Assembly: GCF_040183065.1 (NCBI RefSeq)
Contig: NC_091131.1
Location: 103,665,830-103,729,829 of the forward strand
Source: Periplaneta americana
Taxonomy: Eukaryota; Arthropoda; Insecta; Blattodea; Blattidae
Direction: 5' to 3'
DNA: 64,000 nucleotides
Shown: piece after piece, positions 23,351 through 32,872 of the stretch
How the letters are laid out: each line of letters begins with the position of its first letter
Numbering within the stretch: position 1 is the first letter of the stretch
Notes under the pieces: model-generated
Seen by the model: the letters and a program-made list of their open reading frames with translations, nothing else
Told to the model about the DNA's origin: nothing
Database searches by the model: none
Made by a program: the position numbers and the translations under genes

Positions 23351-24190
23351 ACCATTTTAACAGTCCTATATTAAATTCATACCTGTTAATTTATGTCTAC
23401 CAAAATCATTTTTATATGCAAGATCGAAGTGCCGTCTGATATAATGTTTTACATAAATTTCAACTGAACAGGTGAGGTATTCACCTTTCCCTTTATTCAT
23501 AGAAACAAAATACTCTTGCTTCTATGCTTCTTTGAAATTAAAACGATACATAATTCGCCATATGCCTATTCCAACATTTCACACGACTCTGATTAGAACA
23601 GTTATTATAGCAGGAAATGTAAAATACTTGTGGAGGGGGAAATGAAGGGGTGGTGTAAGCAGTGCAGCGCGGTAACATAATGCACATCTCTGTCTTAATG
23701 TTTATTGAAGTTCAATTATTAAGACACTGTAATTATTGTATCTTTCTTTAAATCCGCTAAGTTTATTATGTTTGCATCTTTCTTAAATTTTACTGAGGTT
23801 CAGCATAATACTGTTATTCAAACACATATCCTTGATATTATGACGAAAATTGTATTAAAACCTGAATTTATACACTACATTTACAATTTTTAAAATAAGA
23901 GTAAAATTAGTTGCTGGTTACGGTAATCAGCAAAACGTGGAGAGATGTCGTAATTAAAAAAATGAGTGCCACAATTAATGTTGAAATAAATAATTCTTAA
24001 GCTTAAAAAGTTGATAAAATTATGATTTTCTACGAGTCTCCAAACTTTGCTTTTGCTCTCCTATAGAACTTCGAGAAGTGAGTTATATTTTTCCAGGCGC
24101 AGTGCGAAGCTCTATTATAGACTACGTTATTGTTAATAGTAAACTTGATCCATTGGTCAGAGACACAAGAGCATATCGTAACTTTTATAT
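23351..24190. other. Unannotated DNA
   Basis: No supported feature. Confidence 0.35.
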
Positions 24191-24197
24191 ATGATCA

Positions 24198-25852
24198 GGG
24201 GTCCGTTTCACAAAGCTAAGAAATTATAAATTAACAATTTACAAATTACAAGTGAAAGATTACAAATGCTTTTAAACTGTGTTTCACAATACAATCTTAT
24301 TAATTTGTAAAGTTAACTAACTTTACAAAATCATCTAAAGAAATTAAAAAAATAGGCATTATTGATTAAACAATATCGTCAACGACAGTTTACAAAAATC
24401 GCTAAGAAACAGAGCCCAAAGTTTATGTATTTTTATCATTATCGATAGACATGTGTATATTTTATTCTAAAATAGATTATTATAAGCTTTATGAATCATA
24501 TATCACCAAAATAAAATTATTAAGAAAAATTTTGAATTGTCTATCTAGATTTTGCTAATTGGCGACAATTGAAGGGTCCAAGGAAAAACCAGACAAGTCA
24601 CTTTTTTGTCGAGATGGACTGATAACCTATGAGTTTGGCTTTAATAATAATGAATAACATTACAAATGATAGTAATTACCATATTACAGTCATACAAACA
24701 AAATATCGGGAAGCTGACATGCCTGGTTTTCTTTCTGTTTCAGGTGACACCTGGATTTTTCCCTGAAAAACTTGGTCTATGAGTGAAATGTTTGGTTTTG
24801 TTTTATATTATTGATATTCCAGACATTAAGCAACATTTTATTTGGTTTACTACACCCGAGACTTCAATATTTCACTTTGTTTGAAAGAATTACTTTGTAT
24901 GAGAAGCAGTTATTACATTTTATAATTAAACATTCGTTTCCTGGATTTCATAAAAAAGTGACACCTGTTTTTTTTTCATTGGACCTTTCAATTGAGTTTC
25001 ATGTGATGTGATTGGTCGAGTATACCAATGCGTTGATTGGTCTACGACTTAAATGACCAAAGTTAGAGCCAAATTCAATGAAATAAGTAGATAACGGATT
25101 AGGTCCACGTACAAATATGCAATTGATAGAATAGTTAACATGTCTATCCACAAAATCAGCTTCATTTTCTGTTGGTCCATCAGTATTCATTAGCGAATCC
25201 CCAGCAACAGCATAAAAATGCTGTGCCACAGTACATAAGTACATTTGTTGAGCAATAACCTGCCTCGAATCTAATTCTTAACATAAAATATCCTGTAGGC
25301 ATTTCTGCACACTGAAATCTTAGAAATTCCGTGCTTAACTGCTAACGCATGAAACTGACAGCTATTATGCAACCAATACAGAGCAATACAGTTTTACCTT
25401 TGAGGTTAGAGCACCACTTTATTATTGTTTATTTATTTTGGTGCAGGCAACTTCTTTTTTAAGTATTTATTAAATACTCTTGTACCATCAATAAAAAACA
25501 TAGGTTATACAGTCTTCGTATAAAAGTACTTACGCGGTATTCTGAAGTATAGTGCGGGACTCATTCGAAACCTTTCATTAAATTCATACAATGTTACGAA
25601 CGTGTCATTAATTCTTGGCCGGAAAATATTATGTATAACTATGTCTTCTTTTATTAGGCATACATTCAATATCTTTATCTATAAAGTCTACACATTAGTA
25701 AAATTAAGTCTTGATTGTTAACAAAACACTTGTAATGTGTGCAAAATTTCATTTAAAGATTTTATTTCCTTTGTAAAGTTCAACATTACAAACAAAGATT
25801 GTGAAACAGAAGTTTACAATTTACAAAGATTGTAAACATTGTGAAATGGGCC
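24198..25852 (-). mobile_element. PIF/Harbinger-like DNA transposon, decayed
   Basis: The left end GGGGTCCGTTTCACAAAG and inverted right end GGCCCATTTCACAATG are similar. Both are followed inside by a second TGTTTCACAAT and by AACTTTACAAA, giving a structured terminal region of about 130 bp. A minus-strand frame at 25244-24999 contains ENEADFVDRHVNYSINC, resembling the 'E..YVNRKGYHSIN' segment of the Harbinger nuclease. A MITE at about 24571-24989 interrupts it. Target duplication is unclear, although GATCA occurs near both edges. Confidence 0.5.
24571..24989. mobile_element. MITE nested in the Harbinger-like element
   Basis: Left end GAAGGGTCCAAGGAAAAACC; right end, inverted, GAAAGGTCCAATGAAAAAAA. 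AATT lies at both borders. The interior has repeated CAGGTGACACCTGG-type palindromes. No coding. Confidence 0.55.
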
Positions 25853-25864
25853 ATAGATCATTTT

Positions 25865-28800
25865 GCAATAGTCCAGTATCTAAGAACCTAATAATAAGCC
25901 TCGGAATGGGACTGATTCCCAGGCACGACCACAGCAAAGGAATAAGGTTATGAGATTTGGTACATGGAACGTAACTAGTCTTTATAGAACAGGAGGGGTA
26001 ACATTAGTAGCAAAAGAACTAGCTAGACATAGAATAGACTTCGTGGGAGTACAAGAGGTTAGGTTAGATGGGAATGGCATATCACAAATAGGAGATTACT
26101 TGTTGTATTATGGGGAAGGAAACAATAATCACCAATTAGGAACAGGATCCTTTGTTAATAAAAAATAAAATCAGCAGTAAAAAGGTCGAATTTATCAGTG
26201 AGAGGTTATCGTATTTAGTACTTAAGGGTATATGGTGCAATATCGTAGTTATTAAATGCTCACGTCCCTACAGAAGAGAAAGACGACCATATAAAGGATA
26301 GCTTCTATGAGGAACTGGAACACACTTCTGATCAATTATCCAGATATCACATGCAAATTTTATTGGAGGATTTCAATGCTAAAGTAGGACGGGAAGATAT
26401 TTTTAAACCAACTATTGGAAAAGAGAGCCTACACATAAGTAGTAATGACAATGGAGTTAGGTTAGTCAACTTTGCCACATCAAAAAATTTAATTGTCAAG
26501 AGTACAACATTCCCCCATAAGGATATAGGCTATATAAATGTACTTGGACTTCTCCAGATGGATTGACACACAACCATATACAGAGCTCATATCTTGATAG
26601 ATAAACGGAGACATACTAGTATAGTAGACATTCGAACTTTCAGGGGGGGGGGCAGACTGTAATTCTGACCATTATTTAGTAATTGGAAAATTGAGAGAAA
26701 GACTATCAGTAGCCATGCGAATAGAGCAACAAGCTAATCTTAGTAAATTCAATATTCTGAAATTAAAGGACGAGGAAACTAAGCAACTTTATCAGGTCGA
26801 AATTTCAAATAGGTTTGCTGCTTTAGCAACTTCCGACGAAGTTGAAGAAGAGTTAGATGTTAATAGCGTGTGGGAGAATATCCGAAATAATATCAAAATT
26901 GCAGCTGAGCAGAGCATAGGTTATAATGAAACTAAGAAAAAGGAATCATGGTTTTATGAAGATTGTTCCATTGTAGCAGATAGAAGGATACAGGAAACAT
27001 TGAAATTCTAACAGGATCCAATTGAGGAGAATAGAGATAATTATTTCAATGAAAGACGGGAAGCAAGTCGTACACTTAGGAATAAAAAGAGAGATTACTT
27101 GAAGGAAAAACTGAATGAGGTAGAAACAAATAGTAAGAATAAAAACATTAGAGATTTATATAAGGGCATAAAGGAATTCAAGGATGGATATCAGGCAAGG
27201 GTAAACGTGATCAAGGATGAAAATGGTGACTTGCTTGCAGACGCTCATTCAATCCTGAACAGATGGAAAAACTATTTTGGACAACTACTAAATATACATA
27301 GGCCAAATAGAAATGATCGGGACGAAATTGAAATACAAACTGCTGAGCCATTTATACCCGAACCCACAATATCTGAAGTCGAAATTGCGATAGAAAATCA
27401 GAAAAATTATAAGTCTCCAGGTATCGATCAAATTCCAGCAGCATTAATACAAGAGGGTGGAAGCTCATTATCTAACGAAATTTATAAGCTTGTACTTGCT
27501 ATTTGGGAAAAGGAAATTGTACCAGAACTATGGAAGGAGTCCATAATCGTACCTATTTTTAAAAAGGGGGACAAGACTAACTGTAGTAACTTTCGAGGAA
27601 TATCATTTTTGTTGACGTCCTACAAAATTTTGTCGAATAACCTTTTGAGAAGATTAACTCCATATGTAGATGAAATTATTGGGGATCATCAATGTGGTTT
27701 TAGGCGTAATAGATCGACTATTGATAAGATTTTTGTATTCGACAGGTATTAGAGAAAAAAATGGGAGTATAAGGGTACGGTACATCAGTAATTCATAGAT
27801 TTCAAAAAGGCATATGACACGGTTAGGAGAGAAGTTTTATATAATATTCTTATTGAATTAGATATTCCCAAGAAACTAGTTCGATTAATTAAAATGTGTC
27901 TTAGTGAAACTTACAGCATAGTCCGTATAGGTCAGTTTCTATCTGATGCGTTTCCAATTCACTGCGGGCTAAAAGAAGGAGATGCACTATCACCTTTGCT
28001 TTTTAACTTCGCTCCAGAATATGCCATTAGGAAAGTTCAGGATGACAGACAGGGTTTGGAACTGAACGAGTTACATCAGCTGCTTGTCTTTGCGGATGAC
28101 GTGAATATGTTAGGAGAAAATTCACAAACGATTAGGGAAAACACGGAAATTGTGCTTGAAGCAAGCAAAGTGATAGGTTAGGAATTAAATCCCTAAAAGA
28201 CTAAGTATATGATTATGTCTCGTGACCAGAATATTGTACGAAATGGAAATATAAAAATTGGAGATCTATCCTTCGAAGAGGGGAAAAATTCAAATATTTT
28301 GGAGCAACAGTAACAAATATTAATGACACTCGGGAGGAAATTAGCCTAAACGCAGAATAAATATGGGAAATGCCTGTTATTATTCGGTTGAGAAACTTTT
28401 AACATCTAGTCTGCTGTCAAAAATTCTGAAAGTTAGAATTTATAAAACATTTCATTACCGGTGTTCTGTATAGTTGTGGAACTTGGACTCTCACTTTGAG
28501 AGAGGAACAGAGATTAACGGTGTTTGAGAATAAGGTGCTTAGGAAAATATTTGGGGCTAAGAGGGATGAAGTTACAGGAGAATGGAGAAAGTTACACAAC
28601 GCAGAATGCACGCATTGTATACTTCACCTAACATAATTGGGACCATTAAATCCAGACGTTTGAGATGGGTAGGGTACGTAGCACGTATAGGCGAATCTAG
28701 AAATGTATATAGAGTGTTAGTTGGTAGGCCGGAGGGAAAAAGACCTTTGGGGAGGCCGAGATGTAGCTGGGAGAATAATATTAAAATGGATTTGAGGGAG

Positions 28801-28926
28801 GTGGGATATGATGGTAGAGACTGGATTAATCTTGCTTAGGATAATGACCGATGGCGGGCTTATGTGAGGGCTACAATGAACCTCCGGGTTCCTTAAAAGC
28901 CGTAAGTAAGTAAGTAAATAAGTAAT
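25865..28926 (+). mobile_element. Near full-length decayed LINE (RTE-like, family LINE-A)
   Basis: Plus-strand non-LTR retrotransposon with an apurinic endonuclease, reverse transcriptase and C-terminal domain in order, ending in a (TAAG)n tail at 28902-28926. Length of about 3.1 kb fits RTE-type elements. The 5' edge is approximate; it begins just beyond the Harbinger-like element. Confidence 0.85.
25950..28836 (+). pseudogene. LINE endonuclease-reverse transcriptase, broken
   Basis: Target-primed reverse transcription protein. Frames in order: endonuclease start MRFGTWNVTSLYRTGG...FVGVQEVRLD and GDYLLYYGEGN (25950-26168); EDFNAKVGRED (26351-26566, shifted frame); linker (26691-27011); RT fingers with KSPGIDQIPAALIQ, FKKGDKTNCSNFRGIS and CGFRRNRSTID (27099-27752); [11 protein letters not shown] (about 27798); [13 protein letters not shown] and [11 protein letters not shown], the catalytic DD (27894-28181); and the C-terminal RRLRWVGYVARIGE...GRPEGKRPLGRPR...DLREVGYDGRDW (28582-28836). 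The endonuclease resembles craniofacial development protein 2/BovB-type sequences. At least four frameshifts or stops make it inactive. Confidence 0.88.
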
Positions 28927-29112
28927 ATGGATAAAAAGAAAAACATCTTAAAATATAAGTCGAAAGCAGTACAAATAATTACTGTATTAATCTCGTATGT
29001 TCACTTGTTTTATATTCTCAAATATTTATCAACGAATTTCACATTCCCGAAGATTTAGGTATATGTCTATAACCTCTGCTTTCACGGAAGAATTGGGTGA
29101 CTTGGTGGCTAT

Positions 29113-29290
29113 ATGTCAACATATATGTCAAACATGGAGTAAGGTCATAAAGAGAAAAAAACTAGAGGAGTGGGATTCGATCGGATGCTGTGGATTGAAC
29201 TTCGGCGTAGTTCAGTGGTTAGAACGCTTGGTACGTAGAACCAAGGACCTGGGTTCGATCCCCGACGCCGGAGCGAATTTTTCCCCCTCT
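29113..29290 (+). mobile_element. tRNA-derived repeat (SINE family B), single-headed copy
   Basis: The body AACATATATGTC...GGAGTAAGGTCAT is followed by a tRNA-like segment (29202-29272): acceptor-like CGGCGT...ACGCCG, box A-like TAGTTCAGTGGTTAGAACG, an anticodon-arm-like hairpin TTGGTACGTAGAACCAA and box B GGGTTCGATCCCC. The anticodon-loop centre would read GTA (Tyr-like), but the position before it is C instead of the invariant T, so this is a tRNA-derived repeat, not a tRNA gene. Confidence 0.65.
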
Positions 29291-29665
29291 AATAACCATT
29301 GTTGCTATAAGAGATAAATTCTGTAGGACTAAAAAATTAATCTTAACGTAGATTCTTCGTCCAGTAATGAAATTATCAAAAAACTTTCAGCACTTGTGAC
29401 ATTACTGTAGAGATAGTTTTAAGTCCCAAGTTATTTACACTCAATAAGTACTGGACTGGATGTATAATTTTATTATTTAAATAAGTAATAATTAATTTCT
29501 CCTGCACGATGATTTTTCTGAGACATACTGCCTACGCAATGTCATTTATGACATTGATTAAAGTTCTCGTTAACACTTTGTTAAAACCATAAAATTTACT
29601 TAGTCTCACGTTAAAAAAGTGTTAAAATTGTTAAAAAAAAAAAAAAAAAAAAGGTATATACCTTC

Positions 29666-29710
29666 GACAGACGACCCGTTTCGACGCTATGTCGCGTCAT
29701 CTTCAGTGTC
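29666..29710 (-). ncRNA. Hammerhead-ribozyme-like motif, PLE-1 minus-strand copy
   Basis: Minus strand, 5' to 3': stem I GACA; core CTGAAGA; one extra T; stem II GACG-loop-CGTC; GAAAC; loop GGGTC; GTC; stem I TGTC. This is type-I hammerhead order (CUGANGA...GAAA...GUH) with perfect 4-bp stems I and II and AC/GT stem III. The extra T after the core departs from the standard. Hammerheads are known in PLE terminal regions; activity here is untested. Confidence 0.65.
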
Positions 29711-30165
29711 TCTTGAACTACTGGTGATCTTGCCTCTATGATGTGCATTTATCGATGGTAGGGGTGGGGGTGTGTTGTTCCTGTGGTGGGGGCTGGCTGT
29801 TTGTGTGTCATGTATTATGACGTCGAATAATGTGTGTGTATTGAACTGCAATTGTGTGTTAAGTATATATTGTGGGTATGCTATTGTATTGGTATTCTTA
29901 CATATTTCGTACTGTTCTAGGATGTTTAATTGTGAACTTTTTGGTGTGATGTGTAAAATTTCCATATCTGTTTCTATATTATTGTAGTCATGATTATTGT
30001 TGGTAATGTGATCTGCATAATTTGATGTGATGCAGAGTTTGGTTATAGCTTTAATATGTTCATTATATCTTGTGTGAAAGGATCTTCCTGTCTGTCCTAT
30101 GTAAAAATGTGGGCAACTATTGCATTTTAATTTGTAAACTCCAGTTGAATTATTTTTTTTTTTAA
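29687..30165 (-). pseudogene. PLE-1 GIY-YIG endonuclease, minus-strand copy
   Basis: Open minus-strand frame from about 30165: STGVYKLKCNSCPHFYIGQ then TGRSF and RYNEH, the GIY-YIG motif order (GVY...FYIGQTGR.F..R..EH) used for target nicking in Penelope-like elements, then the conserved DMEILHITPKSSQ and LEQYEI segment. It ends at a stop inside the hammerhead-like motif. Upstream, a stop and an A-run near 30150-30180 separate it from the reverse transcriptase frame. Confidence 0.8.
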
Positions 30166-30185
30166 TGTTTAATGTGATTATTTAG

Positions 30186-31164
30186 TTATTTTTGTGTTGT
30201 ATTATTTGTTTTGTATGCTATCTTGTATTTTAGTTCTCTGAATGAAGTTGCAATTTTGTGAGTATTGGTATTGTGATATGTTAATGTTATGTATTTATTC
30301 TCGCGTGGTGTTTGTGTTGGTTTGTTCTGTTTTTGTTTTGCCTTTTTTATTAGTGTGTCTATTATGTTAGGGTTGTATCCAATGTCTAGTGCTGTATATT
30401 TTATTGTGTTTAATTCTTCAGTGTAGTTGTCATTGTTCATTGGTATATTAATTAATCTGTGTGTATTGTACGGAAAGCTGCATGTTTATGTTGTATGGGA
30501 TGATTTGATGAATAGTGTATATGTGTTGTGGTTGTAGTGGGTTTCCTGTATATTTTGAATTCGTGTCTGTTATTTGTTTTGGTTATGGTGATGTCTAAGA
30601 AGTTTATAGCTTGGTTATGTTCCGTTTCTATTGTATACTTTAATTTGGGATGTATTTTGTTGAGTTGTTGATGTAGGTTTTCTATTTGTCTTTTGTTTCC
30701 ATTATATAGGACTATTATGTCATCTACATATCGATGCCAGTACATTATTTTCTCTGCGTGTTTGTTGTTGTCGGTGTTTAGTATGTATGTTTTTTCTATG
30801 TTGTGAATAAAGATTTCAGCTAATATACTTGATATAGGTGAACCCATTGGTAATCCTTCAGTTTGTGTATAATATTTATTGTTATGTGTGAAATAATTTT
30901 GTTTAGTAATAATCTCTGTAATGTGTATAATTTCGTTAATGTGAGTCTGTGGTATGTTATTTTTGATAAGCATTTTTCGAAGTATTTCAAGTGTTTCTGT
31001 TACTGGTATGTTTGTATATAGGTTTTCGATGTCAAATGATGCTAATGTTGTGTTGTGTGGAATGTGTTTGTGTTTTATTTTGTTAACTAGGTCTATGATG
31101 TTGATTATTGTTGTTGGGTTTTCAAATTGTATACTATTTCTTATAATGTTGTCTACATATTTCG
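30186..31164 (-). pseudogene. PLE-1 reverse transcriptase, 5'-truncated
   Basis: Penelope-type RT on the minus strand. The frame is open from 31164 to 30452: LASFDIENLYTNIPV (motif A with the PLE LYTNIP signature), GLPMGSPISSILAEIFI (motif B), YWHRYVDDIIVLYNG (motif C, catalytic YVDD) and INFLDITITK. A single-base shift at about 30450 leads into a second frame (30440-30186) with IKYTALDIGYNP and FRELKYKIAYKTN. The N-terminal part is missing where the inverted copy begins. Confidence 0.85.
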
Positions 31165-31166
31165 CC

Positions 31167-31660
31167 TAAATAATCACATTAAACATTCAAATAAATATAA
31201 TTCAACTGGAGTTTACAAATTTAAATGCAATAGTTGCCCACATTTTTACATAGGACAGACAGGAAGATCCTTTCACACAAGATATAATGAACATATTAAA
31301 GCTATAACCAAACCCTACATCACATCAAATTATGCAGATCACATTATCAACAATAATCATGACTGCAATAATATAGAAACAGATATGGAAATTTTACACA
31401 TCACACCAAAAAGTTCACAATTAAACATCTTAGAACAGTACGAAATATATAAGAATACAACAGCATACCCACAATATATACTAAACACACAATTGCAATT
31501 CAATACACACACATTATTCGACATCATAATACATCATAACACACAAACAGCCAGCCCCCACCATATGAACAACACACCCCCACCCCTACCATCGACAAAT
31601 GCACATCATAGAGGCAAGATCACCAGTGGTTCAAGAGACACTGAAGATGACGCGACATAG
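31167..31660 (+). pseudogene. PLE-1 GIY-YIG endonuclease, plus-strand copy
   Basis: The frame LNNHIKHSNKYNSTGVYKF...CPHFYIGQTGRSF...RYNEH...DMEILHITPKSSQLN is uninterrupted to a stop at 31658-31660. It corresponds to the part C-terminal of the RT and lacks any RT. Better preserved than the minus-strand copy, which has a stop in the linker. Confidence 0.85.
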
Positions 31661-31681
31661 AGTCGAAACGGGCCGTCTGTC
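31637..31681 (+). ncRNA. Hammerhead-ribozyme-like motif, PLE-1 plus-strand copy
   Basis: GACA-CTGAAGA-T-GACG...AGTC-GAAAC-GGGCC-GTC-TGTC. Same fold as 29666-29710, but stem II has one mismatch (GACG against AGTC, 3 bp left). It overlaps the last codons of the endonuclease frame. Confidence 0.6.
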
Positions 31682-31774
31682 GAAGGTATATACCTTTTTT
31701 TTTTTTTTTTTTTTTTTTTACAATTTTAACACTTTTTAACGTGAGACTAAGTAAATTTTATGGTCATTTATGAC

Positions 31775-32871
31775 TATCTCATGTAAAATATAATATCATT
31801 TACAGTTATTCAAGAGTTACAAAAGATTTGAAAGTGGCCTAACGTTAAGAAGTACCATACAGTAAGTTTACAGAAAATTTACCTATAACGTTTTGTTCAT
31901 AAAAGGCTGTGCTTTATTTCCACAAAAAATCTGTTTCAATTAATTAACTATTGGTGTTGTTGATATGGCAAATGAAATAAATAAACAGCAACTCAAGCTA
32001 TTCTTGAACGAGTTAATGTATGATTTATTTATCTTTTGCAAAGTCATGCCAGAAAATAATGCTTTTGCCTCTACAAACGCCAATAACAGGCCTTATTCAG
32101 TGTTACTATGAATATAAATAGAGATAGTTCCAGGTCAGTGGGAAGAGTCAGAACTCTAAATGAACTGAAGTAAGAACTCTGCAATGTTTGTAGTCATTGT
32201 GAAAGCTTGTGAATATGAACAAAATCAGTCAAACTGAATATGAACAAAATAGTCAAATTAAGTAGGGAGAATCACTGTTCGTACACGCGCGCAGACGCTC
32301 TCACACACACGCATGCACGTGAACACGCACTCACACATTAAAAGCCAAGGAACAGAGTTCGATCTCATAGATGCTATAAACATGCACTTACGTGCAAATC
32401 TCAATGGATTTTTGCAGTATCACAGTATCTTCTTTTACGCTGCGTACTATAAGAAATAAAAATCCAAACAATAAATGTAATTCTATCTAACATTTTATAG
32501 AACACATTATAGAACACATGATGCCTATGTCACTAAATCCGTGAGAGATTTTACTTTCTGCTTTTCTACGTGCCAACCTACACACATACTGTTGCTTCAC
32601 TGTACTCGAATCCATCTGTCTGCTTTTGAATATCACCTTCCGAATTCTGTAACATAGTAAAATGTTCCCCTGGATACTTGCGTGTATTTGCTCTTCTAGA
32701 AAACTATAAATGTTATGAGAATATTATTTTTATTATGTGTAACAGGAACTAAGATAGTGATATAGTATGTATTCATGAAATAATTTATGATGACTAAAGC
32801 AGAAGCATGCAACACACAAATACATCAAACGTGAACTTAATTATCTAATCATACGTTTTGTTTTGTTTCAG
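31775..32871 (+). other. Presumed 5' region or intron of the TRPA gene
   Basis: Noncoding. It ends with a pyrimidine-rich splice acceptor (TTTTGTTTTGTTTCAG, AG at 32870-32871) directly before the TRPA start codon, so at least the end is probably an intron in the 5' UTR. A short tandem repeat GAATATGAACAAAAT occurs near 32210-32250, and a CA-rich, alternating stretch at 32280-32340. The upstream exon and promoter are not identified. Confidence 0.5.
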
Positions 32872-32872
32872 A

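Larger units (their letters stand above)
29553..31763 (-). mobile_element. Penelope-like retroelement (PLE-1), two copies head to head
   Basis: An 11-bp direct repeat, TCATTTATGAC (29542-29552 and 31764-31774; 12 bp counting a preceding G), bounds the insertion. A longer minus-strand copy runs from about 31164 down to 29553 (reverse transcriptase, then GIY-YIG endonuclease). A shorter plus-strand copy of the 3' part runs from about 31167 to 31763. The two share about 600 bp of inverted sequence, end in GGTATATACC plus an A-run, and meet head to head at about 31165. Confidence 0.9.

Noticed and set aside
29202-29272. Possible tRNA-Tyr gene (GTA in the anticodon position)
   Set aside because: The invariant T before the anticodon is C, the acceptor stem is imperfect, and the same sequence is embedded in a dispersed repeat that also occurs at 11560. 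It is a tRNA-derived SINE.
32858-32872. Upstream ATG of the TRPA frame
   Set aside because: It lies within the polypyrimidine tract of a strong splice acceptor, so it is probably intronic; the ATG at 32873 is preferred.
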